DNA from: Bacillota bacterium
GTDB lineage: Bacteria > Bacillota > Sulfobacillia > Symbiobacteriales > ZC4RG38
DNA length: 64,000 nucleotides
Reading direction: 5' to 3'
NCBI GenBank assembly: GCA_021890795.1
Contig: JAKKUO010000001.1
Coordinates: 62,001-126,000 of the forward strand
Part shown: piece by piece, positions 32,565-40,923 of the stretch
Numbering within the stretch: position 1 is the stretch's first letter
Layout of the letters: every line of letters starts with the position of its first letter
Program-made: the position numbers and the translations under genes
The notes under the pieces: model-generated
What the model saw: only the letters and a program-made list of their open reading frames with translations
What the model was told of the DNA's origin: nothing
The model's database searches: none

Positions 32565-33188
32565 ATGCAGGTGAAGGCCCGGCGGAGACCGGCCCTGGCG
32601 CGGGCCCTGGCCCTCTCTCTGGCTGTAGCCGTGGCTGCGGTGGCGGTTCTCCTGGGCCCCACCCCGGCCCGGGCTCACCACGGCGAGGTAGCGGTCTTCC
32701 TCACCATGGACCCGGCCCGTCCGGAACCAGGCCGGCCGGTCCTTCTCACCGTGGAAGCCCTGGATCCCTACAACAACCCGATTCCCGGCCTCCAGGTCCA
32801 GGCCGGGGTGGCGCCGGCGGGGCAGAGGCCCGGGACCCTTACCCCCTTCCGGGAGGTGACCCCCGGCCGGTACCAGGGCGAAGTGACCTTCCCGGCGGAG
32901 GGAAGCTGGTGGCTCGCCCTGGCGGCCGCGGCCCCGGTGGGCCGCTTCCTGGGCGGGGTGCTCGTGACCGTCGGGCCCGGGGGCGACACCATCGCCGGCC
33001 TGGGAGTGAGCCTCCACGCCGAGGAAGAGGGCGGCCGGGGTCCCGCCTGGCTTCCCATCGCCGCGGTCGCGGCGGTCTGGGTCATCGGCGCCGGCCTGGG
33101 GTACTGGTGGATCCGGCGCTCCGCCGGGCCGGCGGGAAACCCCGGCCACCCTGGTCCCCACAGGGCCGGGGCGGAGCACGGCGGGTAA
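32565..33188 (+). CDS. exported protein with a YtkA/FixH-like domain
   Basis: The 207-residue product has a long signal peptide (RR near residue 6, hydrophobic segment about 13-32, cleavage after ARA), mature start HHGEVAVFLTMDP, and an immunoglobulin-like YtkA/FixH-type domain (RPVLLTVEALDPYNNPIPG to about residue 125). A C-terminal membrane helix (about 160-180) anchors it facing outside. Such domains occur in copper-handling and oxidase-assembly proteins; the His pair at the mature N-terminus would suit metal binding. ATG 32565 has AGGAGGG seven bases upstream. A -10 TATACT is at 32507. The lipoprotein gene follows. Confidence 0.7.
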   Translation: MQVKARRRPALARALALSLAVAVAAVAVLLGPTPARAHHGEVAVFLTMDPARPEPGRPVLLTVEALDPYNNPIPGLQVQAGVAPAGQRPGTLTPFREVTPGRYQGEVTFPAEGSWWLALAAAAPVGRFLGGVLVTVGPGGDTIAGLGVSLHAEEEGGRGPAWLPIAAVAAVWVIGAGLGYWWIRRSAGPAGNPGHPGPHRAGAEHGG

Positions 33189-33240
33189 GGGCTAAAGGCT
33201 TTGCGGTGTGAGAGACCCACAGCGGAAGGAGTCGGCGGGG

Positions 33241-33591
33241 ATGCAGCAGTGGCGGTGGGCAGCAGCCGTTCTGACCCTGTTGGCGCTAGCGCTGGCCGGG
33301 TGCGGCTCCGGATCCCGGGTTCCGACCCGGAGCCTGGAGGTGACGGTCACGGTGCACCCGGATCGGAGCGCGGAGGTGGTGGCGACGGTCACCGGCCTTT
33401 CCCTGGGCCAGGACAGCCACCTGCACCTGAGCTTGAACGGGGGGCCCGAGGTCATGCTCATGACCGAGCCCCTGGACCGCTACCGGTTCCAGAACCTGCC
33501 GCCGGGGGAGCATGAGATCCGGGTGTGGGTGACGGACCAGACCCACCGGCCCCTGAACCTGGAGAAGACCGTGCGGTTCACGGTGCCGTGA
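33241..33591 (+). CDS. lipoprotein, unknown function
   Basis: The 116-residue product has a lipoprotein signal peptide with the lipobox LALAGC (cysteine near residue 21). The mature part is a small all-beta domain with repeated strands (SLEVTVTVHPDRSAEVVATV ... HEIRVWVTDQ), similar in style to the YtkA/Ig-like domain of its upstream neighbour. The ATG follows GGAAGGAG. It lies 53 bases after the exported YtkA-like gene, so the two likely act together at the cell surface. No specific family is assigned. Confidence 0.7.
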   Translation: MQQWRWAAAVLTLLALALAGCGSGSRVPTRSLEVTVTVHPDRSAEVVATVTGLSLGQDSHLHLSLNGGPEVMLMTEPLDRYRFQNLPPGEHEIRVWVTDQTHRPLNLEKTVRFTVP

Positions 33592-33669
33592 GTCCGCTCC
33601 GCCCCCGGGTCCCTGGCCCGGAAGGGCGCGTGGGACGGCCCCGGGCTGCGTATGCATGGGGAGGCAGGG

Positions 33670-34707
33670 GTGGTGGCGGTGTCCTTTCCGGCGGAACTGT
33701 GGCGGCGGGTGGAGGCCGGCACCCTCTCCCCCGGCGAGGCGCTCCGGCTCTTCCGCACCGGCAGCGCCCCCACCGCCGGGACCCCTGGGGATCTTTCCGG
33801 CAGCCCCAGCCCCTCCCGGAAGTCCAGAGTTCCGGCCCGAACCGGCCCGGAGGCCGGCGGGGAAGCGGCGGAGGCGGAGCGGCTCCGGCAGTCCCTGGCG
33901 GTGCTCGCGGAACTGGACGCCCTGGTGGGCCTCGAGGGGGTGAAGCGGAGCGTCCGGGAGATCGGCGCCATGGCCCGGGTTCAGGAGCTGAGGCGCCGGG
34001 CCGGCCTCGCCACCGGGGCGATGACCCTCCACATGGTCTTCACCGGCCACCCCGGCACCGGCAAGACCACCGTGGCCCGGATCCTGGGACGGTTCTTCCA
34101 GGCCCTGGGGATCCTGCCCCGGGGGCATCTGGTGGAGGTGGAGCGGGCCGACCTGGTGGGAGAGTACATCGGCCACACCGCGGTAAAGACCCGGGAGACC
34201 ATCCGCCGGGCCCTCGGCGGCGTCCTTTTCATCGACGAGGCCTACTCCTTGGCCCGGGGTGGCGAGAAGGACTTCGGCAAGGAGGCCATCGACTGCCTGG
34301 TCAAGGCCGCCGAAGACCACCGGCAGGAGTTGCTGGTCATCCTCGCCGGCTACCCCGCGGAGATGGAGTGGTTCCTGGTGCAGAACCCCGGGCTCCAGTC
34401 CCGGTTCCCCATCCGGATCCACTTTCCGGACTACTCCCCGGCGGAGCTCTACCAGATTGCCGAGCAGATGCTCGCCGAGCAGCAGTACCGGCTCACCGCC
34501 GACGCCCGGGCGTACCTCCGGGGAAAACTCCAGGGAGCCGGCTGGAGCTTCGCCGGCGAGGCCGGCAACGCCAGGGCGGTGCGGAACCTCTTGGAGCGGG
34601 CCCTCCGCTGCCAGGCGCTCAGGCTCCTGGACCGGGCCCACCTGGGGCGGGAGGATCTGATGACCATCACCCGAAGGGACCTGGAAGAGGCTTGCCGGTC
34701 CTGGTGA
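33670..34707 (+). CDS. spoVK: stage V sporulation protein K (AAA ATPase)
   Basis: SpoVK is a CbxX/CfxQ-type AAA ATPase needed late in sporulation. The 345-residue product has a variable N-terminal 75 residues, then LVGLEGVKRSVREI, the Walker A GHPGTGKTT, Walker B VLFIDEAYSL, and an arginine-finger region near NPGLQSRFP. GTG 33670 is preferred because GGGGAGG lies five bases upstream; an ATG at 33652 lacks a site. hflX and ynbB lie downstream as in Bacillus, although a small GTPase-like gene is inserted. Confidence 0.88.
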   Translation: MVAVSFPAELWRRVEAGTLSPGEALRLFRTGSAPTAGTPGDLSGSPSPSRKSRVPARTGPEAGGEAAEAERLRQSLAVLAELDALVGLEGVKRSVREIGAMARVQELRRRAGLATGAMTLHMVFTGHPGTGKTTVARILGRFFQALGILPRGHLVEVERADLVGEYIGHTAVKTRETIRRALGGVLFIDEAYSLARGGEKDFGKEAIDCLVKAAEDHRQELLVILAGYPAEMEWFLVQNPGLQSRFPIRIHFPDYSPAELYQIAEQMLAEQQYRLTADARAYLRGKLQGAGWSFAGEAGNARAVRNLLERALRCQALRLLDRAHLGREDLMTITRRDLEEACRSW

Positions 34708-34723
34708 GCGGGGGCGAGGGCGG

Positions 34724-35302
34724 ATGCGGGAGGCGCTCCTGATGGGGCAGCCGGGGGCCGGCAAGAGCGAGATCCTCCGGGCGTTGGCCCGGACGGCCCG
34801 GAGGAGGATGGAGCGGGGGCGGGCCGCGGGCTTCCCGGCTGCCGGCCGGCCCCCCGGCGCCCCGGGCCTCCCCGGGGAGGCCCTCGTCCTATCCCTTGGC
34901 CGGTGGGGGCGGCTCCGGGTCTGGGAGGTGCCCGGGCTCGGCAGCAGGCCCCTGCCCGACCCGGGCCTGCGCTGGCTGCAAAGCCGGGCCCTGGCTCTGG
35001 CGGTGACCAGCGGGCTGGTGCTCCACGTGGTGGACGCGGCCGCGGTGGGGGCTCGGGGGAAGGAGGCCCTGGAGGAGGCCGACTGGGAACTGGCGGCGGT
35101 GGGCCTCCGCCGGGGCGACGGTTACCTGCTCCTCGCAGCCCAAATGGACCGGCCCTGGGCGGCGACGGGCCTGGAGCGGCTCCGGCGGTGGCTGGAGCCG
35201 CCGGCGGTCCTGCCGGTCTCCGCCCGAACCGGGGAGGGGATCGCCGGCCTGCTCCGGTACCTGCGCCGGGTCCGGCCCCTCCGGCCCCTGGGATCCCGTT
35301 GA
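34724..35302 (+). CDS. small GTPase-like P-loop protein, degenerate motifs
   Basis: The 192-residue product has a Walker A GQPGAGKSE at 8-16, a G3-like VWEVPGLG (normally DTPG), a G4-like LAAQMDR (normally NKxD) and a G5-like SARTGEG. It resembles the G domains of HflX, FeoB or Era-type TRAFAC GTPases, but the G3 and G4 motifs are altered, so nucleotide specificity may be lost or changed. The ATG follows GGGGGCGAGGG. It lies between spoVK and hflX, and the hflX promoter overlaps its stop codon. Confidence 0.7.
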   Translation: MREALLMGQPGAGKSEILRALARTARRRMERGRAAGFPAAGRPPGAPGLPGEALVLSLGRWGRLRVWEVPGLGSRPLPDPGLRWLQSRALALAVTSGLVLHVVDAAAVGARGKEALEEADWELAAVGLRRGDGYLLLAAQMDRPWAATGLERLRRWLEPPAVLPVSARTGEGIAGLLRYLRRVRPLRPLGSR

Positions 35303-35328
35303 CGGCATCCATACGGCTCTGGTATATA
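35299..35328 (+). promoter_or_regulatory. promoter of hflX
   Basis: TTGACG (35299-35304) and TATATA (35323-35328, continuing as TATATAAT) are 18 bases apart. The -35 overlaps the stop codon of the upstream GTPase-like gene. Confidence 0.6.
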
Positions 35329-35413
35329 ATCGGTCCCGGCGCAACCCATGGATTGGCGTTTCCGGCCCAAGATGCATGCCGTCTCCAACCCAGGCGGCAG
35401 GAGGTGAAGCGGG

Positions 35414-36730
35414 ATGGAGCGGACACCGACCCCGACCGGGCCCGAGGGGCCGCAGCGGGCTCTCCTGGTGGGACTGGAACGGAGCGGCGGCCCCACAGGG
35501 GGATGGACAGCGGAGGAATCTCTGGCGGAACTGGCGCTGCTCGCCGAAACCGCCGGGGCGGAGGTCGTGGGCACCGTGATCCAGCGCCGCCCCCGGCCGG
35601 ACCCCGCGACCTTCATCGGAGAGGGGAAGGCCCGGGAGATCGAGGCCCGGCGCCAGGTCGAGGGCTTTGACCTGGTGATCTTCGACGACGAACTCACCCC
35701 GACCCAGCAGCGAAATCTCGAGTCCATCATCGGCTGTGCCATCATCGACCGGCCGACCCTGATCCTGGACATCTTCGCCACCCGGGCCAGGACCCGGGAG
35801 GCCCAACTCCAGGTGGAACTGGCCCAGCTCCAGTACCGGCTGCCCCGGCTGGCCGGCCAGGGCGTCGACCTCTCCCGGCTCGGCGGCGGGATCGGCACCC
35901 GGGGGCCGGGCGAGACCAAGCTGGAAGTGGACCGGCGGCGGATTCGGGAGCGGATCGCCAAGCTTCAGGAGGAGTTGGAAGCGATCCGGGAGCACCGGCA
36001 GCGGCTGCGCCGGGAACGGGAGCGGACCCTCACCCCCGTGGTGGCCCTGACCGGTTACACAAACGCGGGCAAGAGCACCTTGCACCGGGTCCTGGCCGGC
36101 TCGGACGTCCTGGCGGAGGACAAGCTCTTCGCCACCCTGGACGCCACCGCCCGGCGGGTCGAACCCCCGGCAGGTGGGACCCCGTACCTCCTGGTGGACA
36201 CCGTCGGGTTCATCCACAAACTGCCCCATCAGCTGGTGGCCGCCTTCCGGTCCACCCTGGAAGAGGTGGTGGCTGCGGATCTCATCCTCCACGTGGTGGA
36301 CCTCAGCCACCGGAAGTGGCCGGAGCAGATGGCGACCGTCACCCGGGTCCTCCGGGAACTGGGGGCCCAGGACCACCCCCAGATCGTGGTGTTCAACAAG
36401 ATCGACCGGCCGGAGGTGAGCCCGGCGGAGGTGGCCCGGGTGCTCCGGCAGTACCCGGGCTCGGTGGCGATCTCCGCCCGCACCGGCGCCGGCCTCGAGG
36501 ACCTTGCCGCCGCGATCCAGGAGCGCCTCGCCTCCCGGTACCGGGTGGTGGAGGTGGTGGTGCCCTATGACCGCAGCCAGTGGGTCGCCTACATCCACCA
36601 CCACGGCAGGGTCTTGGCCGAGGAGCACCGGCCCGAGGGGACCTTCCTCCGGGCGGAGCTGCCCGGCGACCACGCCGGCCGGGTGCTCGCGGCCCTGGGC
36701 GGCCCGGCGGCGGAGTCCAGGACCCGGTGA
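35414..36730 (+). CDS. hflX: GTPase HflX
   Basis: HflX is a ribosome-associated GTPase that splits stalled 70S ribosomes under stress. The 438-residue product has the N-terminal HflX domain (GTVIQRRPRPDPATFIGEGK around residues 55-74), the Gly-rich loop RLGGGIGTRGPGETKLE near 155-171, and the G domain with Walker A GYTNAGKST at 214-222, DTVGFI near 262 and NKID near 330. ATG 35414 follows AGGAGGTGAAGCGGG. Its neighbours spoVK and ynbB match the Bacillus order. Confidence 0.95.
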   Translation: MERTPTPTGPEGPQRALLVGLERSGGPTGGWTAEESLAELALLAETAGAEVVGTVIQRRPRPDPATFIGEGKAREIEARRQVEGFDLVIFDDELTPTQQRNLESIIGCAIIDRPTLILDIFATRARTREAQLQVELAQLQYRLPRLAGQGVDLSRLGGGIGTRGPGETKLEVDRRRIRERIAKLQEELEAIREHRQRLRRERERTLTPVVALTGYTNAGKSTLHRVLAGSDVLAEDKLFATLDATARRVEPPAGGTPYLLVDTVGFIHKLPHQLVAAFRSTLEEVVAADLILHVVDLSHRKWPEQMATVTRVLRELGAQDHPQIVVFNKIDRPEVSPAEVARVLRQYPGSVAISARTGAGLEDLAAAIQERLASRYRVVEVVVPYDRSQWVAYIHHHGRVLAEEHRPEGTFLRAELPGDHAGRVLAALGGPAAESRTR

Positions 36731-36764
36731 GCCGGGGCGCTCCGGGGTGGGGGCGCCAGGGGAC

Positions 36765-36773
36765 TGTTATAAT
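36765..36773 (+). promoter_or_regulatory. extended -10 promoter of ynbB
   Basis: TGTTATAAT, a perfect extended -10, lies 40 bases upstream of the ynbB TTG. No -35 is visible in the GC-rich DNA before it. Confidence 0.45.
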
Positions 36774-36812
36774 AGGTTTCGATACGAAATCCCGCGGTAA
36801 GGAGTACAGGAC

Positions 36813-38087
36813 TTGGCTCTGGACTTCGCACAGCTCTTTCCGGACCTGCCGGAGCGGCTTCGCACGGCCGCAGCCGCGGCCCTGGCAGACGTCGCACCCC
36901 ACTGGGAGCGGGTCGAAGCCATCGCCCTTCGCAACCAGGCCAAGGTGCTCCGGGCCTTCCAGGAGGCGGGGGTAGCGGAGCACCACTTCGCCCCCTCCAG
37001 CGGCTACGGCCTGGACGACCCCGGCCGGGAGAAGCTGGAGGAGGTCTACGCCCGGGTCTTCCGGGCCGAGGCGGCCCTGGTCCGGTGGCAGATCGCCTCC
37101 GGCACCCACGCCATCGCCCTCGGCCTCTTTGCCGCCCTCCGGCCCGGCGACGAGCTGGTCGCAGCGGTGGGCACGCCCTACGACAGCCTGCACCCGGTCC
37201 TCCGGGGCGCCCCCGGTTCTCTGGCGGAGTGGGGGGTGGCGTACCGGGAGGTCCCCCTCCGACCCGACGGCCGTCCGGACCTGGAGGCCCTCCGGGCTGC
37301 CCTCTCCCCCCGGACCCGGGCGGTGCTGATCCAGCGCTCCCGGGGCTACTCCCTGCGGCCCTCCCTGACCGTCGCGGAGGTGGGGGAGGTGGTGGCGGCG
37401 GTCAAGTCCGTCCGCCCCGACGTCCTCTGCCTGGTGGACAACTGCTACGGGGAGTTTGCCGAGGAGCAGGAGCCCACCGAGGTGGGGGCGGACCTCTGCA
37501 TGGGCTCCCTGATCAAGAATCCCGGCGGGGGGCTTGCCCCCACCGGCGGGTACGTGGTGGGCCGCCGGGAGCTGGTGGAGCGGGCCGCCGCCCGGCTCAC
37601 CGCCCCGGGGATCGCCGGGGAGGTGGGGGCCGCCCCCTGGGGGCACCGGCTCCTCTTCCAGGGCCTCTTCCTCGCCCCCCATGTGGTCGCGGAGGCCATC
37701 TGCGGTGCCCATTTCACCGCGGCCTTCTTCGAGCGCCTGGGGCTCCGTGTCCGGCCCCGGTACGACGAGCCCCGGACGGACCTGATCCAGGCGGTGGAAC
37801 TGGGATCGGAGGAGGCGATGCTCGCCTTCTGCCGTGCGGTGCAGCGGGCCTCACCGGTAGGCGCCCACCTGACCCCCGTCCCCGAGCAGATGGCGGGTTA
37901 CGCGGACCCGGTCATCATGGCCGCGGGGACCTTCGTCCAGGGAAGCTCTATCGAGCTCTCCGCGGACGGGCCGGTCCGACCCCCGTACGCAGTCTACTTC
38001 CAGGGGGGCCTCACCCGGCAGCACGTGATCCTCGCGGCCCTGCAGGCGGCGGCGGAACTCCACGCCCAGGGGATGCTGCCCGGATGA
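36813..38087 (+). CDS. ynbB: PLP-dependent methionine gamma-lyase-like protein YnbB
   Basis: The 424-residue product belongs to the Met_gamma_lyas (aluminium-resistance-annotated) PLP family. It has the phosphate-binding SGTHAIALGL near 92-101, the Asp of VDNCYGEF near 209-216 and the PLP lysine in SLIKNPGGGLAPTGGYVVG near 233-240. The family is adjacent to hflX and glnA across Firmicutes, but its reaction is not firmly established; cystathionine beta-lyase or methionine gamma-lyase activity is assumed by homology. TTG 36813 follows GGTAAGGAG. Confidence 0.9.
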   Translation: MALDFAQLFPDLPERLRTAAAAALADVAPHWERVEAIALRNQAKVLRAFQEAGVAEHHFAPSSGYGLDDPGREKLEEVYARVFRAEAALVRWQIASGTHAIALGLFAALRPGDELVAAVGTPYDSLHPVLRGAPGSLAEWGVAYREVPLRPDGRPDLEALRAALSPRTRAVLIQRSRGYSLRPSLTVAEVGEVVAAVKSVRPDVLCLVDNCYGEFAEEQEPTEVGADLCMGSLIKNPGGGLAPTGGYVVGRRELVERAAARLTAPGIAGEVGAAPWGHRLLFQGLFLAPHVVAEAICGAHFTAAFFERLGLRVRPRYDEPRTDLIQAVELGSEEAMLAFCRAVQRASPVGAHLTPVPEQMAGYADPVIMAAGTFVQGSSIELSADGPVRPPYAVYFQGGLTRQHVILAALQAAAELHAQGMLPG

Positions 38088-38169
38088 GGCGGGCTGGCCC
38101 GGGGCGGCGGGCCGCGGCGGGAGCCGCGGCCGGACCCGGTGGGCGAACCCGCGGGGAGGGGCCTGCGTC

Positions 38170-38209
38170 TTCCAGGGGAGGATTTCCAGGGGAGGGCTTC
38201 CTGGGGAGG
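38170..38209 (+). repeat. three 14-bp tandem repeats before glnA
   Basis: TTCCAGGGGAGG occurs at 38170 and 38184, and as TTCCTGGGGAGG at 38198, with an exact 14-base period. Each copy contains a Shine-Dalgarno-like GGGGAGG. Confidence 0.75.
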
Positions 38210-38223
38210 GGGAGCTTCCGGCC

Positions 38224-38259
38224 ATGGCGAAGATGATCCGTGCCCTGGGGGGTGGGTAG
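38224..38259 (+). CDS. putative upstream peptide of glnA (11 aa)
   Basis: ATG 38224 is preceded at nine bases by GGGGAGGGGGAG and encodes MAKMIRALGGG before TAG. It is in the same frame as glnA, whose GTG follows three bases after the TAG. It could be a real leader peptide coupled to glnA translation, or an accidental open frame. Confidence 0.35.
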   Translation: MAKMIRALGGG

Positions 38260-38262
38260 GCC

Positions 38263-39603
38263 GTGTCCAGGCGGCCCGAAACGAAGGAAGAGGTGCTGGA
38301 CCTGGCCCGGGAGCTGGGGGTCCACTTCGTCCGGCTGCAGTTCGTGGACATCCTGGGCTTGCCGAAGAACGTCGACATCCCTGTGGAACAGCTGCCCAAG
38401 GCCCTGGACGGCCAGATCCTCTTTGACGGCTCCGCCCTCCACGGCTTCGTCCGGGTCGAGGAGGCGGACATGCTGTTGAGGCCCGACCCCCGCACCTTCG
38501 CCGTCTTTCCCTGGCAGGACCGGGGGGACGGCGCGACCGCCCGGCTGATCTGCGACGTCCACAACGCCGACGGGACCCCCTTCATGGGGGATCCCCGGCA
38601 GGTGCTGAAGCGGGTCTGCGCCGAGGCGGCGAAGATGGGCTTCACCATGATGGTGGGCTCTGAGCCGGAGTTCTACCTCTTCGAGCGGGGGCCGGACGGC
38701 AAGCCCACCACCAACCGGACGGACACCGCCGGCTACTTTGACCTCGTGCCCCTGGACCGGGGCGAGGCCTGCCGGCAGGACATCGTTCTGGCCCTGCAGC
38801 GAATGGGCTTCGAGATCGAGGGCTCCCACCACGAGGTCGGTCCCGGCCAGCACGAGATCGATTTCAAGTACGCCGACGCGGTCACCACCGCGGACGCGAT
38901 CAGCACCTTCCGGTTCGTGGTGCGGACCATCGCCCTCCAGCACGGGCTGCACGCCACCTTCATGCCCAAACCCCTCTTTGACATGCCGGGCAACGGGATG
39001 CACCTGCACCAGTCCCTCTTCCGGGACGGGCAGAACGCCTTCTACGATCCCGATTCCCCCAACGGGCTGAGCAAGGTGGCGATGCACTACATCGCCGGCC
39101 TCATCGAGCACACCCCGGCCATCACCGCGATCTGCAACCCCCTGGTCAACTCCTACAAGCGGCTGGTCCCGGGGTACGAGGCGCCGGTCTACATCGCCTG
39201 GTCGGAGCGGAACCGGAGCCCCCTCATCCGGATCCCGGCCCGGCGGGGGCCCTCCACCCGGATCGAGTTCCGCAGCCCCGACCCGTCCTGCAACCCCTAC
39301 CTGGCCCTGGCGGTCTGCCTGGCCGCGGGCCTGGACGGGATCCGGCGGAAGCTCGAGCCGCCGCCGCCGGTCAACCGGAACATCTTCCGGATGACCGAAG
39401 CGGAGCGGGCGGCCCTCGGGATCCGCCCCCTGCCCAGAGACCTCAAGGAGGCCCTGGAGGCGCTGAAGGCCGACGAGGTGATCCAGGAAGCCCTCGGCCC
39501 CCACGTCTTCCGCCACTTCGTCGAGGCCAAGGAGGTCGAGTGGGAGATCTATCGGTCCCAGGTCCACCAGTGGGAGATCGACCAGTACCTGGCGATCTTC
39601 TGA
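38263..39603 (+). CDS. glnA: glutamine synthetase type I
   Basis: Glutamine synthetase condenses ammonia and glutamate with ATP. The 446-residue product is the short GSI-alpha type without the adenylylation loop. Motifs include the latch region FDGSALHGF near 54-62, EPEFYLF near 133, the ATP/glutamate site PGQHEIDFKYADA near 201-213, KPLFDMPGNGMHLHQSL near 236-252 and NRSPLIRIP near 317-325. GTG 38263 follows a G-rich site. Unlike Bacillus, no glnR gene precedes it; instead there are tandem repeats and an upstream peptide. Confidence 0.96.
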   Translation: MSRRPETKEEVLDLARELGVHFVRLQFVDILGLPKNVDIPVEQLPKALDGQILFDGSALHGFVRVEEADMLLRPDPRTFAVFPWQDRGDGATARLICDVHNADGTPFMGDPRQVLKRVCAEAAKMGFTMMVGSEPEFYLFERGPDGKPTTNRTDTAGYFDLVPLDRGEACRQDIVLALQRMGFEIEGSHHEVGPGQHEIDFKYADAVTTADAISTFRFVVRTIALQHGLHATFMPKPLFDMPGNGMHLHQSLFRDGQNAFYDPDSPNGLSKVAMHYIAGLIEHTPAITAICNPLVNSYKRLVPGYEAPVYIAWSERNRSPLIRIPARRGPSTRIEFRSPDPSCNPYLALAVCLAAGLDGIRRKLEPPPPVNRNIFRMTEAERAALGIRPLPRDLKEALEALKADEVIQEALGPHVFRHFVEAKEVEWEIYRSQVHQWEIDQYLAIF

Positions 39604-39614
39604 TGAGCCGGGGG

Positions 39615-39644
39615 AGCGCTGCCCGGGCGACGGGGTGCAGCGCT
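39615..39644 (+). terminator. weak hairpin after glnA
   Basis: AGCGCTGC and GCAGCGCT pair over 8 bp around a 14-base loop; only two T bases follow, so termination is uncertain. Confidence 0.3.
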
Positions 39645-39774
39645 TGGCCGGCGGAGCGGGTAGGGCCATAGGGGCACCTCCCGGGACGGTGTTCCCTCTT
39701 CGCCCCGTCCTTCTTACAATAGGAGATAATCCGCCAATCGGGGTGGGCGGCGGCATCGGGAGGAGGTGAGGCCC

Positions 39775-40149
39775 ATGCCCGATATCGACATTTTCGATCC
39801 CCTGTCGTATTTCGAGCAGCGGATCAAGGAGTTGGAGCAGGAGGTCATCGCCAAGAAGGCCCGGGCAGCGATCCTGCAGGCAAACCAGACCAATCTGGAA
39901 GAGACCCTGGCAGCACTGAGCCAGCTCCCCCCGGAGCAGCAGCGGGCCCTGCAGGTGGAAGTGGCCTCGCTCACCGAAGCCCGCAACAGTGCCCAGCGCG
40001 CCATCGACGCCCTCAACGGCGAGATTGAGGCCCTGACGGCGAAACTTAGCGCCCTGCGGGCTGCACTCTCCCTGTTGCGCCAAAACCATGTGGCCTGCGC
40101 CCAGTCGCCGCCGAAGGGCAGTGGCGACGATCGGTCGGGGGAAGAGTGA
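39775..40149 (+). CDS. coiled-coil protein, 124 aa
   Basis: The ATG follows a strong GGGAGGAGGTGAGG. Residues about 13-105 are predicted coiled coil (EQRIKELEQEVIAKKARAAI, then SLTEARNSAQRAIDALNGEI); the first 12 residues are MPDIDIFDPLSY and the tail is charged and disordered. No family is recognised. A -10-like TACAAT lies at 39715. A bidirectional terminator separates it from the converging lexA. Confidence 0.65.
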   Translation: MPDIDIFDPLSYFEQRIKELEQEVIAKKARAAILQANQTNLEETLAALSQLPPEQQRALQVEVASLTEARNSAQRAIDALNGEIEALTAKLSALRAALSLLRQNHVACAQSPPKGSGDDRSGEE

Positions 40150-40167
40150 GTCAGGGGAAACAAAAAC

Positions 40168-40204
40168 ACCGGGAGCAGCACCGCTGCTCCCGGTATTCGT
40201 TTTC
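40168..40204. terminator. bidirectional terminator between the coiled-coil gene and lexA
   Basis: ACCGGGAGCAG and CTGCTCCCGGT form an 11-bp stem around CACCG, with ATTCGTTTTCC on the right and AAACAAAAAC on the left, so it can terminate transcription from both sides. Confidence 0.8.
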
Positions 40205-40215
40205 CTACCCGATTC

Positions 40216-40854
40216 TCAGCCCATCCGCCGAACCAGCCCGATGACGCGGCCCAGGATGGTGCACTCCTTCACCCGTATCGGCTCCATGTTGCGGTTCTCG
40301 GGCTGCAGCCGGATGTGGTCCGCCTCCTTGTAAAACCGCTTGACCGTGGCCTCCACGTCCTCCGGACCCGGAATCAGGGCTACGACGATGTCCCCATTCC
40401 GGGCGGTGGACTGGCGGCGGACCAGGACATAATCGCCGTCCAGGATCCCAGCCTCGATCATCGAGTCGCCCTGGACCGTCAGGAAGAAGACCTCGCCCTC
40501 TTCGTCGGGCCGCAGGAAGTCCGCGGGGAGGGTGAAGTAGTCCTCGATGTTTTCCACCGCGAGGATCGGCGTGCCCGCGGTCACCCGGCCAACGATGGGG
40601 ACATTCACCACCCGCTTGCGGGCCGGCTCGGGCTCGTCATGGTCCAGCACCTCGATGGCCCGGGGCTTGGTGGGATCCCGGCGGATGTAGCCCTTCTCCT
40701 CCAGCCGGGCCAGATGGCCGTGCACCGTGGAACTGGAACTGAGGCCGATGGCTTCGCCGATCTCCCGCACCGAAGGGGGGTATCCCCGTTTGCGGATCTC
40801 ATCCTTGATGAACTGGAGGACCTGGCGCTGACGTTCGGTCAGCCCGTCCCGCAT
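40216..40854 (-). CDS. lexA: LexA repressor
   Basis: LexA represses SOS genes and is inactivated by RecA-stimulated self-cleavage. The 212-residue product has an N-terminal winged HTH ([20 protein letters not shown], residues 28-47), the cleavage site A93-G94 (VTAGTP), the nucleophile S131 (GDSM) and the general base K172 (EATVKRF). ATG 40854 follows CAGGAGG; upstream in-frame codons pass through the promoter and lack a ribosome site. A LexA box overlaps its own -35 region, so it is autoregulated. Confidence 0.96.
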   Translation of the reverse strand: MRDGLTERQRQVLQFIKDEIRKRGYPPSVREIGEAIGLSSSSTVHGHLARLEEKGYIRRDPTKPRAIEVLDHDEPEPARKRVVNVPIVGRVTAGTPILAVENIEDYFTLPADFLRPDEEGEVFFLTVQGDSMIEAGILDGDYVLVRRQSTARNGDIVVALIPGPEDVEATVKRFYKEADHIRLQPENRNMEPIRVKECTILGRVIGLVRRMG

Positions 40855-40894
40855 TCCCGGCACCTCCTGGGCACACCCGTCGGCATCTAGCCTG

Positions 40895-40923
40895 ATTATA
40901 CCATAGCGGTCTCCCGCTGCAAA
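40895..40923 (-). promoter_or_regulatory. promoter of lexA
   Basis: On the minus strand, TGGTATAAT (hexamer 40900-40895) is an extended -10; the -35 region reads TTTGCA (40923-40918) at 17-base spacing. The LexA box at 40920-40933 overlaps the -35. Confidence 0.55.

Noticed and set aside
38170-38209. CRISPR-like repeat array before glnA
   Set aside because: The period is 14 bases with no spacers and only three copies; no cas genes are present in the window.
38224-38262. Frameshift or premature stop making glnA a pseudogene
   Set aside because: The GTG at 38263 gives a full-length GSI with all motifs; the upstream TAG only ends a short leader frame.
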